From the NCBI RefSeq assembly GCF_000020585.3, contig NC_011138.3, forward strand, positions 2,027,136 through 2,091,135: a DNA stretch of 64,000 bases, written 5' to 3'. Under the pieces are notes generated by a model. It did no database searches. It saw only the letters and a list, made by a program, of their open reading frames with translations, and was not told the origin of the DNA. The translations under genes and the position numbers were made by a program. Each line of letters begins with the position of its first letter. Within the stretch, counting starts at the first letter, position 1. Below are positions 36,425-44,420 of the stretch, in pieces. Source of the DNA: Alteromonas mediterranea DE. GTDB lineage: Bacteria > Pseudomonadota > Gammaproteobacteria > Enterobacterales > Alteromonadaceae.

Positions 36425-36450
36425 AACGAGGCGTTGTCGGTTGCCTCGTT
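36425..36450. terminator. Convergent hairpin before the SDR gene end
   Basis: Perfect arms AACGAGGC / GCCTCGTT with a 10-base loop between the two convergent genes. T runs are weak on both sides. Confidence 0.5.
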
Positions 36451-36466
36451 GACTAACTTTCTTTGG

Positions 36467-37243
36467 CTATTTAGGCGGCATGCGCAGCCCGCCATCTAAG
36501 CGGATTGTCTCACCATTTAGATAGCTGTTGTTTGCCATATGAATAACTAATTTCGCAAATTCTTCAGGTAGGCCAAGGCGCTTAGGAAACTGCACGTTGG
36601 CAGAAAGGGCATCCTGCACTTTTTCAGGCATAGCAAGCAGCATTGGCGTACCCATTACCCCCGGCGCGATAGTGTTAACTCGAATGCCCAGTGGTGCTAA
36701 ATCTCGAGCCATTGGCAGGGTAAGACCAATAATACCGCCTTTACTTGCTGCATAGGCTGTTTGGCCTATTTGACCTTCGTAACCCGCTACTGAAGCAGTA
36801 TTAACAATAAGGCCCCGTTCGCCTTCATCGTTAATAGGTGCTTGTTTTGCCATGGCCGCAGCCACCAAGCGAGATACATTAAAGCTGCCAACTAAATTGA
36901 TATCGATAGTTTTTTGGAAATCACCAAGTGGTGCAGGGTTGCCTTCTTTATCAAGTAAGCGCTTTGCGGGAGCAATACCTGCGCAGTTGACCACTAAAGA
37001 GATAGCGCCGAATTTGTGCGTTGTAGCGTCAATAGCGTCTTGAACAGAAGCTTCATCGCGCACATCCACTTTGGTGAAAAGGGTATTGTCACTACCTAGT
37101 TCTTCAACGCGTGTTGCGCCAAGTTCCTCGTTTAAATCGAAAAGGCTTACGTTGGCACCTGCTTCACGAAGCGCAATAGCAGTAGCGTGACCAAGACCTG
37201 AACAACCGCCTGTGACTATAGCGGTGAGATTTTTTAGCGTCAT
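36467..37243 (-). CDS. SDR oxidoreductase, 3-hydroxyacyl-CoA dehydrogenase (HSD10-like)
   Basis: 258-residue classical short-chain dehydrogenase. Cofactor motif TGGCSGLGHATA near 11-22, NCAGIAPAKRLL near 89-100, active site YAASKGGIIGLTLPMARDLA with catalytic Tyr and Lys near 170-174, and PGVMGTPML. This wording, with the cofactor-binding FDLNEE that prefers NAD, matches bacterial relatives of type II 3-hydroxyacyl-CoA dehydrogenase. Exact substrate cannot be fixed; fatty-acid or branched-chain acyl-CoA oxidation is likely. Confidence 0.82.
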   Translation of the reverse strand: MTLKNLTAIVTGGCSGLGHATAIALREAGANVSLFDLNEELGATRVEELGSDNTLFTKVDVRDEASVQDAIDATTHKFGAISLVVNCAGIAPAKRLLDKEGNPAPLGDFQKTIDINLVGSFNVSRLVAAAMAKQAPINDEGERGLIVNTASVAGYEGQIGQTAYAASKGGIIGLTLPMARDLAPLGIRVNTIAPGVMGTPMLLAMPEKVQDALSANVQFPKRLGLPEEFAKLVIHMANNSYLNGETIRLDGGLRMPPK

Positions 37244-37344
37244 AGATTTCCTTTAAACCCGTTTTATCACTATTATTAATGTGATGTTAACGAGAAGTAA
37301 GAAGAAAAACTACGGTGCCGAGAAGATCGGCACCATTAAAACGC

Positions 37345-37638
37345 TTATTTTGGCAACTGAATTTTACAGTCTTCGCTTTGACGGTAGATAATAAGTGTGT
37401 GACCAATTACCTGAAGCTTTACAGCGTTGGTTTCACGAACAATGGCGTCCATGATAAGCGCTTTTTCTTCACGGTCATCGGTAGGCACCTTAACTTTAAT
37501 TAATTCGTGGTGGTTAAGAGCGTTGTCAATTTCTGCAACCACCCCTTCGGTTAGGCCGTTGCCGCCTAGCTGCACAACAGGTTTTAGCGGGTGTGCAAGG
37601 CCTTTTAGAAATTGTTTCTGTTTATTTGAAAGTTTCAT
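37345..37638 (-). CDS. yhbY: Ribosome assembly RNA-binding protein YhbY
   Basis: 97-residue CRM-domain protein tied to 50S subunit assembly. LSNKQKQFLKGLAHPLKPVV near the start, GGNGLTEGVVAEIDNALNHH with the CRM GxxG-like loop near 25-30, and HELIKVKV. Divergent from rlmE-ftsH, the normal arrangement. Confidence 0.95.
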   Translation of the reverse strand: MKLSNKQKQFLKGLAHPLKPVVQLGGNGLTEGVVAEIDNALNHHELIKVKVPTDDREEKALIMDAIVRETNAVKLQVIGHTLIIYRQSEDCKIQLPK

Positions 37639-37733
37639 GTATTAATATTTCTTACAATTAATCTGTTAGTTTAAGCTTGAAATAACGTATTCTAACGCCA
37701 TCTTCTCTACAATCCTAATTACATTGTGATGGA

Positions 37734-38352
37734 ATGACAAAAAAGAAACACTCCGCCAGCAGTAAGCGCTGGCTTCAAGAACACGTTAACGACCATTATG
37801 TGCAAAAAGCAAATAAGGAAGGTTGGCGATCGCGAGCTATCTACAAACTGGAAGAAATCCAGAAAAAAGATAAGCTTATAAAGCCCGGAATGACACTTGT
37901 AGACCTTGGGGCTGCGCCTGGGGGCTGGTCACAGCTAGCCGCACAGCTCGTTGGTGAAAATGGTCAAGTTATCGCGTGCGATATTTTGCCTATGGATCCC
38001 ATTGTAGGCGTCGACTTTTTACAAGGTGATTTTCGAGAAGATGCAGTTCTCGACGCACTATTGAACAGAATTGGCGGGAACACCGTAGATATAGTGTTGT
38101 CTGATATGGACCGACTGCAGTAATGCTCGTGACATCTCGCTCTATGTATCTTGTGAACTAGCGCTGGATATGTGTCACCAAGTATTAAAGCCCGGTGGTT
38201 CATTTGTTATTAAGGTGTTCCAAGGTGAAGGCTTTGTAGAGTTTATGAACGCACTCAAACAATCTTTCACCACCATTAAGACGCGTAAGCGTGACTCGTC
38301 CAGATCACGTTCTCGTGAGGTGTATTTGGTGGCTTGTGGCTATAAAGTGTAG
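37734..38352 (+). pseudogene. rlmE: 23S rRNA (uridine2552-2'-O)-methyltransferase RlmE, apparently broken by a deletion
   Basis: FtsJ/RrmJ enzyme methylating U2552 in the 50S A loop. The first frame (from ATG 37734) carries SAM site [18 protein letters not shown] and Lys in IYKLEEI, and stops at 38121 just after SDM. A second frame, open from 38101, carries [28 protein letters not shown] and ends at 38352 after [13 protein letters not shown]. Compared with the family wording SDMAPNMSG, about 17 bases seem to be missing after 38109; other small indels nearby are possible. All four K-D-K-E catalytic residues are present across the two pieces. Cotranscribed with ftsH. Confidence 0.88.
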
Positions 38353-38453
38353 TACGCTTTGGGTTAAGCGGTTTTCGTTGCGAGTTGTGTCGCTTATTCA
38401 ATAATCAACTTGTTGAATATGCAAGCAATTCGGGTTTATAGAGGTTAGTAGCA

Positions 38454-40400
38454 TTGAGCGATATGGCAAAAAATTTAATCTTATGGTTAGTCATCGCCGT
38501 TGTTTTAATGTCGGTTTTTCAGAGCTTTTCACCGAGTGAATCGTCTCGTTCACAAACCGACTACACAACGTTTTTGAGAGAAGCAGAACAGGGAAATATT
38601 CGTGAAGTTCGCATTAATAATGATGGCGAAATTCGCGGTACAAAGCGTTCAGGCGAAACTTTCCAAACTTTCGTACCTTACTTCGATGACAAGTTAGTAT
38701 CTGACTTGGTTAAAAACGACGTAAGAGTTTACGGTGAACCACCAGAAGAACAGTCTCTTTTGACGTCTATCTTTATTTCATGGTTCCCCATGTTGTTGCT
38801 TATTGGTGTGTGGATATTCTTCATGCGTCAAATGCAAGGTGGCGGTGGCCGTGGCGCTATGTCGTTCGGTAAGAGTAAAGCGCGCTTGCTTGGTGAAGAC
38901 CAAATTAAGACGACATTTGCTGACGTGGCTGGTTGTGATGAAGCAAAAGAAGATGTTTCTGAGCTGGTTGATTTCCTACGCGACCCATCTAAGTTCCAAA
39001 AGCTTGGCGGTAAAATTCCGAAAGGCGTTTTGATGGTAGGTCCTCCTGGTACAGGTAAGACATTACTTGCTAAAGCAATTGCTGGTGAAGCAAAAGTACC
39101 ATTTTTCACTATCTCAGGTTCTGACTTCGTTGAAATGTTCGTGGGTGTTGGTGCATCTCGTGTGCGCGATATGTTCGAACAAGCTAAAAAAGCAGCACCA
39201 TGCATTATCTTCATTGATGAGATTGATGCCGTAGGTCGACAACGTGGTGCAGGCTTAGGCGGTGGTCACGATGAGCGTGAGCAGACGCTAAACCAAATGC
39301 TTGTTGAAATGGATGGTTTTGAAGGTCACGAGGGTATTATCGTTATTGCGGCAACTAACCGTCCTGACGTACTTGACCCTGCGTTGCTTCGTCCTGGTCG
39401 TTTTGACCGTCAAGTGGTTGTAGGTTTACCAGACATCCGCGGTCGTGAGCAGATTCTAAAAGTACATGTACGTAAAGTACCGGTGGCCGACAATGTTGAC
39501 CCGTCGGTAATTGCCCGCGGTACGCCAGGCTTTTCAGGTGCCGACTTGGCAAACCTAGTAAACGAAGCTGCATTGTTCGCTGCACGCGGTAACAAGCGCC
39601 TTGTTTCTATGGAAGAGTTTGAGAAAGCGAAAGACAAAATCATGATGGGCTCTGAACGTAAGTCTATGGTGATGTCTGAGCCTGAAAAAGAGATGACAGC
39701 GTACCACGAAGCGGGTCACGCCATCGTTGGTCGCTTAGTGCCAGAGCACGACCCGGTTTACAAAGTGTCAATTATTCCGCGCGGTCGCGCGCTGGGTGTG
39801 ACTATGTACTTGCCTGAGCAAGACCGTGTGAGTCACTCTAAACAGCACTTAGAAAGCATGATTTCTAGCTTGTTTGGTGGGCGTATTGCTGAAGCCGTTA
39901 TTTATGGTGACGACAAAGTAACCACGGGGGCGTCGAACGATATCGAGCGCGCAACTGAAATAGCACGTAAGATGGTTACCCAGTGGGGCTTGTCGAGCAA
40001 AATGGGCCCAATGCTATACGCTGAAGACGAAGGCGAAGTGTTCCTAGGCAAGTCTATGTCTAAGGCTACTAATATGTCTGACGACACGGCGCGTGCGATT
40101 GATGCGGAAATTAAGTCATTAATCGACCGTAACTACGAACGTGCTCAGAAGATCCTTGAAGACAACATTGATATCTTACATTCAATGAAAGACGCACTTA
40201 TGAAGTACGAAACCATTGATGCTAAGCAAATTGATGACCTAATGAATCGAACTGATGTTCGTCCTCCTGCGGATTGGGATGACAGTAAACCATCGGGTGG
40301 CGACAAGCCAAGTGGCGGAGCGCCGGTTCGCGAAGGTGAAATCAAGAATGACGGTGTTGATAAGCCTTCAGTGGGCAAGCCGGGTGACATTCCTAGCTAA
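38454..40400 (+). CDS. ftsH: ATP-dependent zinc metalloprotease FtsH
   Basis: Hexameric inner-membrane AAA protease that controls LpxC, heat-shock sigma factor and membrane-protein quality in E. coli. 648 residues. Two membrane segments (about 7-25 and 100-122), Walker A GPPGTGKT near 200, second-region-of-homology [20 protein letters not shown], zinc motif HEAGH at 418-422. The last 50 residues are a Gly/Ser/Pro-rich tail. The start is TTG 38454 (GAGG nine bases upstream) or ATG 38463, which matches the mature E. coli start MAKNLILW. Confidence 0.97.
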   Translation: MSDMAKNLILWLVIAVVLMSVFQSFSPSESSRSQTDYTTFLREAEQGNIREVRINNDGEIRGTKRSGETFQTFVPYFDDKLVSDLVKNDVRVYGEPPEEQSLLTSIFISWFPMLLLIGVWIFFMRQMQGGGGRGAMSFGKSKARLLGEDQIKTTFADVAGCDEAKEDVSELVDFLRDPSKFQKLGGKIPKGVLMVGPPGTGKTLLAKAIAGEAKVPFFTISGSDFVEMFVGVGASRVRDMFEQAKKAAPCIIFIDEIDAVGRQRGAGLGGGHDEREQTLNQMLVEMDGFEGHEGIIVIAATNRPDVLDPALLRPGRFDRQVVVGLPDIRGREQILKVHVRKVPVADNVDPSVIARGTPGFSGADLANLVNEAALFAARGNKRLVSMEEFEKAKDKIMMGSERKSMVMSEPEKEMTAYHEAGHAIVGRLVPEHDPVYKVSIIPRGRALGVTMYLPEQDRVSHSKQHLESMISSLFGGRIAEAVIYGDDKVTTGASNDIERATEIARKMVTQWGLSSKMGPMLYAEDEGEVFLGKSMSKATNMSDDTARAIDAEIKSLIDRNYERAQKILEDNIDILHSMKDALMKYETIDAKQIDDLMNRTDVRPPADWDDSKPSGGDKPSGGAPVREGEIKNDGVDKPSVGKPGDIPS

Positions 40401-40415
40401 GCGCAAACGTTAATA

Positions 40416-40447
40416 TAAAAAAACGCCAGTTCTACTGGCGTTTTTTA
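40416..40447 (+). terminator. Terminator of ftsH
   Basis: Perfect stem AAACGCCAGT / ACTGGCGTTT with loop TCT and a T run. Confidence 0.92.
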
Positions 40448-40584
40448 TTAGAGCGTACTGATTTTCATCGGCACATATTTCACACTCACGTATTATAATT
40501 CGCAGGTGCCAACTCTGCGATGTGCCGCTTAAAATTAGTTCGCTTTTCAATTCCATTTTATAAAAACGATAACGCAGGTAAATC

Positions 40585-41410
40585 ATGCAGTTTGGAAATC
40601 ATTTTATTGGTTTATCACAGCCACAGGTGATGGGTATTTTAAACGTCACGCCTGACTCTTTTTCTGACGGCGGTAAGCACGCTGATGTAAAACAAGCCTT
40701 GGAACACGCGCTTCGCATGATTGATGAAGGGGCTAGGTTTATCGACATTGGCGGCGAATCTACACGTCCCGGTGCGCCCGAGGTTTCGCTGCAAGAAGAG
40801 CTAGACAGAACCATTCCGGTAATAGAGGCGGTCGCAAAAAATGCACAGTGCGTAATCTCTATCGACACCAGTAAAGCTGAGGTTATGCGCGAGGCGGTGA
40901 AAGCAGGCGCAGGGCTTATCAACGACGTTCGTGCGTTACAAGAGCCCGGCGCATTAATCGCGGCAAGCGAAACGGGTGTTCCTGTATGTTTAATGCACAT
41001 GCAAGGACAGCCTCGCACTATGCAAAATCATCCAACTTATCAAGACGTGGTAGAAGACGTCACTCAGTTTTTGCTTGAACGGGCAGAGGTGTGTGAGAAA
41101 GCGGGTATCGCTAAAGAGCAAATTTTGTTTGACCCGGGGTATGGGTTTGGTAAATCGTTAGAGCATAATTATGCATTGGTTAAGCATTTACCTAAGTTGA
41201 TGGACCTCGGTTATCCAGTGCTTGTTGGTATGTCTAGAAAGTCAATGATTGGTAATTTGCTTAATAGAAAAGTGGATGAGCGCTTGGCGGGAAGCATAAG
41301 CCTCGCTACAATTGTTGCCCAAATGGGCGCACAGATTATTCGGGTACACGACGTAAAAAGAAACTGCAGATGCAGTTAATATCGTGAACATGCTGAATAA
41401 AATCGAATAA
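40585..41410 (+). CDS. folP: Dihydropteroate synthase with a 3'-end frameshift
   Basis: Joins p-aminobenzoate to the pterin pyrophosphate in folate synthesis; target of sulfonamides. MGILNVTPDSFSDGGKH, RFIDIGGESTRPGAP, and the end GAQIIRVHDV are standard. Read as it stands, the protein ends at 41379 with an aberrant KRNCRCS tail. Removing one A from the A5 run at 41355-41359 restores KETADAVNIVNMLNKIE and a stop at 41408-41410, ten bases before glmM. A homopolymer error is the simplest reading. If real, only the last 18 or so residues are altered. Confidence 0.94.
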
Positions 41411-41419
41411 GGAATAATA

Positions 41420-42763
41420 ATGACGCAGCGCAAATATTTCGGTACCGACGGCATTCGCGGCAAGGTTGGTGAAAGTAATATCAACCCAGAGTTTGTAACA
41501 AAGCTTGGATGGGCGGCCGGTAAGGTATTAGCTGGACGTGGTACGAATAAGGTTCTTATAGGTAAAGACACCCGCATTTCAGGCTATATGCTTGAATCTT
41601 CATTAGAAGCAGGGCTGTCTGCCGCAGGTATTAATATTGGCCTTTTAGGGCCAATGCCAACGCCAGCCATTGCGTACTTAACAAAAACATTTCGCTCTGA
41701 AGCGGGCATTGTTATCAGCGCATCGCATAACCCTTTTTATGATAATGGTATTAAGTTTTTCTCTGCCCAAGGGTTTAAACTTGATGATGATATCGAACTT
41801 GCCATTGAAGCTATGCTTGAGCAACCGATGACCTGTGTGGCGTCTGATAAGCTAGGTAAGGCTACGCGAATTAATGATGCTGCTGGTCGTTATATCGAAT
41901 TTTGTAAAGGCACATTTCCCTCTGAGCTGTCACTGACAGGTTTAAAAATCGTCGTTGACTGCGCACATGGGGCTACCTATCACATTGCACCTAATGTATT
42001 ACGAGAGCTGGGCGCTACGGTTATTGAACTTGGCACAACACCCGATGGTTTAAACATCAACGACGGTGTTGGTGCAACGTCGATGAAAGCGATTGTTGAA
42101 AAGGTAAAAGAGAGCGGTGCTGACCTAGGTTTTGCTTTAGACGGTGATGGCGATCGCATTATGATGGTAGACCACCTTGGTAACGTTTTAGACGGAGACC
42201 AAATTGTCTACATTATTGCACGAGACGCACTTAAAAATGGTAAAATGCAAGGCGGCGTTGTGGGTACGCTTATGAGCAACCTAGGCCTTGAAAACGCGCT
42301 ATCTAAATTAGGCGTGCCTTTTGCCAGAAGTAATGTTGGCGACCGTTACGTTATGGAACTCTTACAGCAAAAAGGTTGGTCTATTGGGGGCGAAAATTCA
42401 GGTCATGTCCTTAACCTGAATATGAGTTCTACGGGTGACGGTATCGTGGCTGGATTGCAAGTTTTAGCAGCAATGCTTCGCTCGCATATGGACTTGCACG
42501 ATTTAGCGAGCGGTTTCGACATGTACCCTCAAACGCTAGTCAATGTGCGTTACACAAATCAAGACATAGACTACCTCGCTCATGCTGATGTTCAAAATGC
42601 TAAACAAGAAGCCGAATTAGCACTGGGTAAAACGGGTAGGGTATTACTACGTAAAAGTGGTACTGAACCCCTCATTCGTGTGATGGTGGAATCAAATGAT
42701 GAAGCCCAATCTCACAAATGGGCAGAGCATATTGCTGAAACTGTTCGTAATCTCGCCAATTAG
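41420..42763 (+). CDS. glmM: Phosphoglucosamine mutase
   Basis: Converts glucosamine-6-phosphate to glucosamine-1-phosphate for cell-wall and LPS precursors. 447 residues. Phosphoserine Ser102 in ISASHNP, metal site DGDGDR near 243, and C-terminal phosphate loop [20 protein letters not shown] precedes the ATG. Follows folP by nine bases after frameshift correction. Confidence 0.97.
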   Translation: MTQRKYFGTDGIRGKVGESNINPEFVTKLGWAAGKVLAGRGTNKVLIGKDTRISGYMLESSLEAGLSAAGINIGLLGPMPTPAIAYLTKTFRSEAGIVISASHNPFYDNGIKFFSAQGFKLDDDIELAIEAMLEQPMTCVASDKLGKATRINDAAGRYIEFCKGTFPSELSLTGLKIVVDCAHGATYHIAPNVLRELGATVIELGTTPDGLNINDGVGATSMKAIVEKVKESGADLGFALDGDGDRIMMVDHLGNVLDGDQIVYIIARDALKNGKMQGGVVGTLMSNLGLENALSKLGVPFARSNVGDRYVMELLQQKGWSIGGENSGHVLNLNMSSTGDGIVAGLQVLAAMLRSHMDLHDLASGFDMYPQTLVNVRYTNQDIDYLAHADVQNAKQEAELALGKTGRVLLRKSGTEPLIRVMVESNDEAQSHKWAEHIAETVRNLAN

Positions 42764-42859
42764 TTGGCGTAGCTGGAAATTTTGCTTTTTGTGCTTGTAT
42801 ATTCTTAATTAAATAGTTAATATCACGCCCGCTTTAAAGACAGGGCTAAGGTCTGCGTT

Positions 42860-43603
42860 GTGAGTGAAAATCTAAGAAAGCCATTCGTGGCTGGTAATTG
42901 GAAAATGAACGGAAATTTGGCACTTGTTGCTGAATTTAATCAAAAGTTAGCGGATGTAAACGCGAGTGCGGAAGTAGTGGTTTGCGCTCCTTCTTTGTTC
43001 TTACACGCATTTGATAAAGATTCGTTTTCAGTGGGTACTCAAAACGTTAGTCATTTAGATAACGGTGCTCATACCGGTGAGTTGTCGGTTGATATGCTCA
43101 AAGAAGCGGGTTGTAAATACGCTATAGTAGGGCACTCTGAACGACGAGAAGATCAAGGCGAGTCGAGCGAGCTTGTCGCATTAAAAGCTAAAAAATGCGT
43201 GGCTGCAGGTGTTACCCCCATTATTTGTGTGGGTGAGTCTCTTGAAATAAGAGAAGCTGACAACGTAGAGTCTTTTGTCGGTGAACAGCTTGACGCTCTT
43301 ATTAATGCAATGTCTGTGGAAGAGCTAAGCAAAACAGTTATAGCTTACGAGCCAATTTGGGCAATAGGCACGGGTAAGACTGCCAGCCCAGAACAAGCGC
43401 AAGAAGTACACGAATTTATACGCGGTTACTTTTTTAAAGTAGATTCGCAATTGGCCCAAGGCCTTCGTATTGTATACGGTGGTAGTGTGAAGCCAGATAA
43501 TGCTAAAACCCTATTTGCACAAAATGATGTAGATGGTGGGTTAATTGGCGGAGCCAGCTTAAAAGCTGAAGATTTTATTTCAATTTGCCAAGCGGCAAAC
43601 TGA
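42860..43603 (+). CDS. tpiA: Triosephosphate isomerase
   Basis: Interconverts dihydroxyacetone phosphate and glyceraldehyde-3-phosphate. 247 residues. Active-site Lys in AGNWKMNG near 15, His in IVGHSERRE near 94, Glu in AYEPIWAIGTGK near 167, phosphate loop YGGSVKPDN. Starts at GTG 42860 with AAGG upstream. Lies ten bases before secG. Confidence 0.97.
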   Translation: MSENLRKPFVAGNWKMNGNLALVAEFNQKLADVNASAEVVVCAPSLFLHAFDKDSFSVGTQNVSHLDNGAHTGELSVDMLKEAGCKYAIVGHSERREDQGESSELVALKAKKCVAAGVTPIICVGESLEIREADNVESFVGEQLDALINAMSVEELSKTVIAYEPIWAIGTGKTASPEQAQEVHEFIRGYFFKVDSQLAQGLRIVYGGSVKPDNAKTLFAQNDVDGGLIGGASLKAEDFISICQAAN

Positions 43604-43613
43604 CGAGGTATTT

Positions 43614-44060
43614 ATGATTTACGAAGTGCTATTAGTAGCATACCTAATTGTGGCGCTTTTGCTTATTGGATTTGTTTTAATCCAGCAAGGTAAGGGTGCA
43701 GATATGGGCGCTTCATTTGGCTCAGGCGGTTCAAACACAGTGTTTGGCTCATCGGGTTCTGGAAACTTCATGACGCGCACAACGGCAATTTTAGCGGGTC
43801 TTTTCTTTTTTATCAGCCTATCGCTAGGCGCTATGACGGCTAACCGTGAAAGTGCTGAAGACGAGTGGGACAATCTAGAAATACCAGCGGCTGTTGAGCA
43901 GCAAGTAGAACGACCTGCAGACCAAGACGTACCTGTTATCGAAGGTGCAGCACAGAGCGACGTTCCTGTTGTTGATGGTGCAGCGCAAGGTGACGTACCA
44001 GCGGTTGAAGATGACGCGACAGACGTGCCAGCGTCTGACGATACTGAAGGTTCAAACTAA
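43614..44060 (+). CDS. secG: Protein-export membrane protein SecG with acidic repeat tail
   Basis: Non-essential SecYEG subunit that aids SecA-driven export. Two membrane segments (about 3-21 and 56-75) around the conserved GKGADMGASFGSGGSNTVFG loop. At 148 residues it is longer than most SecG because of an acidic periplasmic or cytosolic tail from about residue 83 with imperfect repeats of DVPVIEGAAQS type (11 residues), rich in Asp and Pro. The tRNA-Leu gene begins nine bases after the stop, so both are probably on one transcript. Confidence 0.95.
   Translation: MIYEVLLVAYLIVALLLIGFVLIQQGKGADMGASFGSGGSNTVFGSSGSGNFMTRTTAILAGLFFFISLSLGAMTANRESAEDEWDNLEIPAAVEQQVERPADQDVPVIEGAAQSDVPVVDGAAQGDVPAVEDDATDVPASDDTEGSN
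43926..44033. repeat. 33-base repeats inside secG
   Basis: Two full 33-base units (43926-43958, 43959-43991), a 30-base variant and a 12-base stub, each starting GACGT and encoding DVP followed by acidic residues. In-frame, so copy number can vary without breaking the protein. Confidence 0.75.
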
Positions 44061-44069
44061 AGTAAATTT

Positions 44070-44155
44070 GCGGAAGTGGTGGAATTGGTAGACACGCCAT
44101 CTTGAGGGGGTGGTGAGCATAGCTCGTGCGGGTTCAAGTCCCGCTTTCCGCACCA
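44070..44155 (+). tRNA. tRNA-Leu, anticodon GAG
   Basis: 86 bases including an encoded CCA. Acceptor arm GCGGAAG pairs with CTTTCCGC, anticodon stem CCATC/GGTGG around loop TTGAGGG, a long variable arm (class II), and T arm GCGGGTTCAAGTCCCGC. Same place after secG as leuU in E. coli. Reads CUC and CUU Leu codons. Confidence 0.97.
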
Positions 44156-44166
44156 ACTTTGAAGAG

Positions 44167-44194
44167 AGGCCAGCATGCATGCTGGCCTTTTTTT
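44167..44194 (+). terminator. Terminator of tRNA-Leu
   Basis: Perfect self-complementary stem AGGCCAGCATG / CATGCTGGCCT followed by seven T residues. Confidence 0.9.
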
Positions 44195-44242
44195 CTTTAA
44201 ATGTCCCGTCCTGAAATACGTTGACATAAAGAGGACTTCTTT

Positions 44243-44395
44243 ATGACGACATCAAATATTACCAAGGCTAAGCCCAGCGCTCTTAATTGTAACAAAGCGT
44301 TAAATTCCAAAATTAACAGGATGTTATGCCTGTTACTATCTTTGTTATTCAGCTATTCTTCTGTAACTAGCCGTTCTGGCATTCCACAAAATTGA
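44243..44395 (+). CDS. Possible small secreted peptide, 50 residues
   Basis: ATG 44243 with GAGG eight bases upstream opens a short frame with a basic start (MTTSNITKAKPSALNCNK), a hydrophobic core MLCLLLSLLFSYSS (about 27-40) and stop at 44393. It could be a small membrane peptide or the leftover start of a periplasmic protein that once preceded the GGDEF/EAL gene. No homology is recognised; composition alone supports it. Confidence 0.3.
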   Translation: MTTSNITKAKPSALNCNKALNSKINRMLCLLLSLLFSYSSVTSRSGIPQN

Positions 44396-44420
44396 AATAT
44401 TCACACGACGGGGCACTGTA

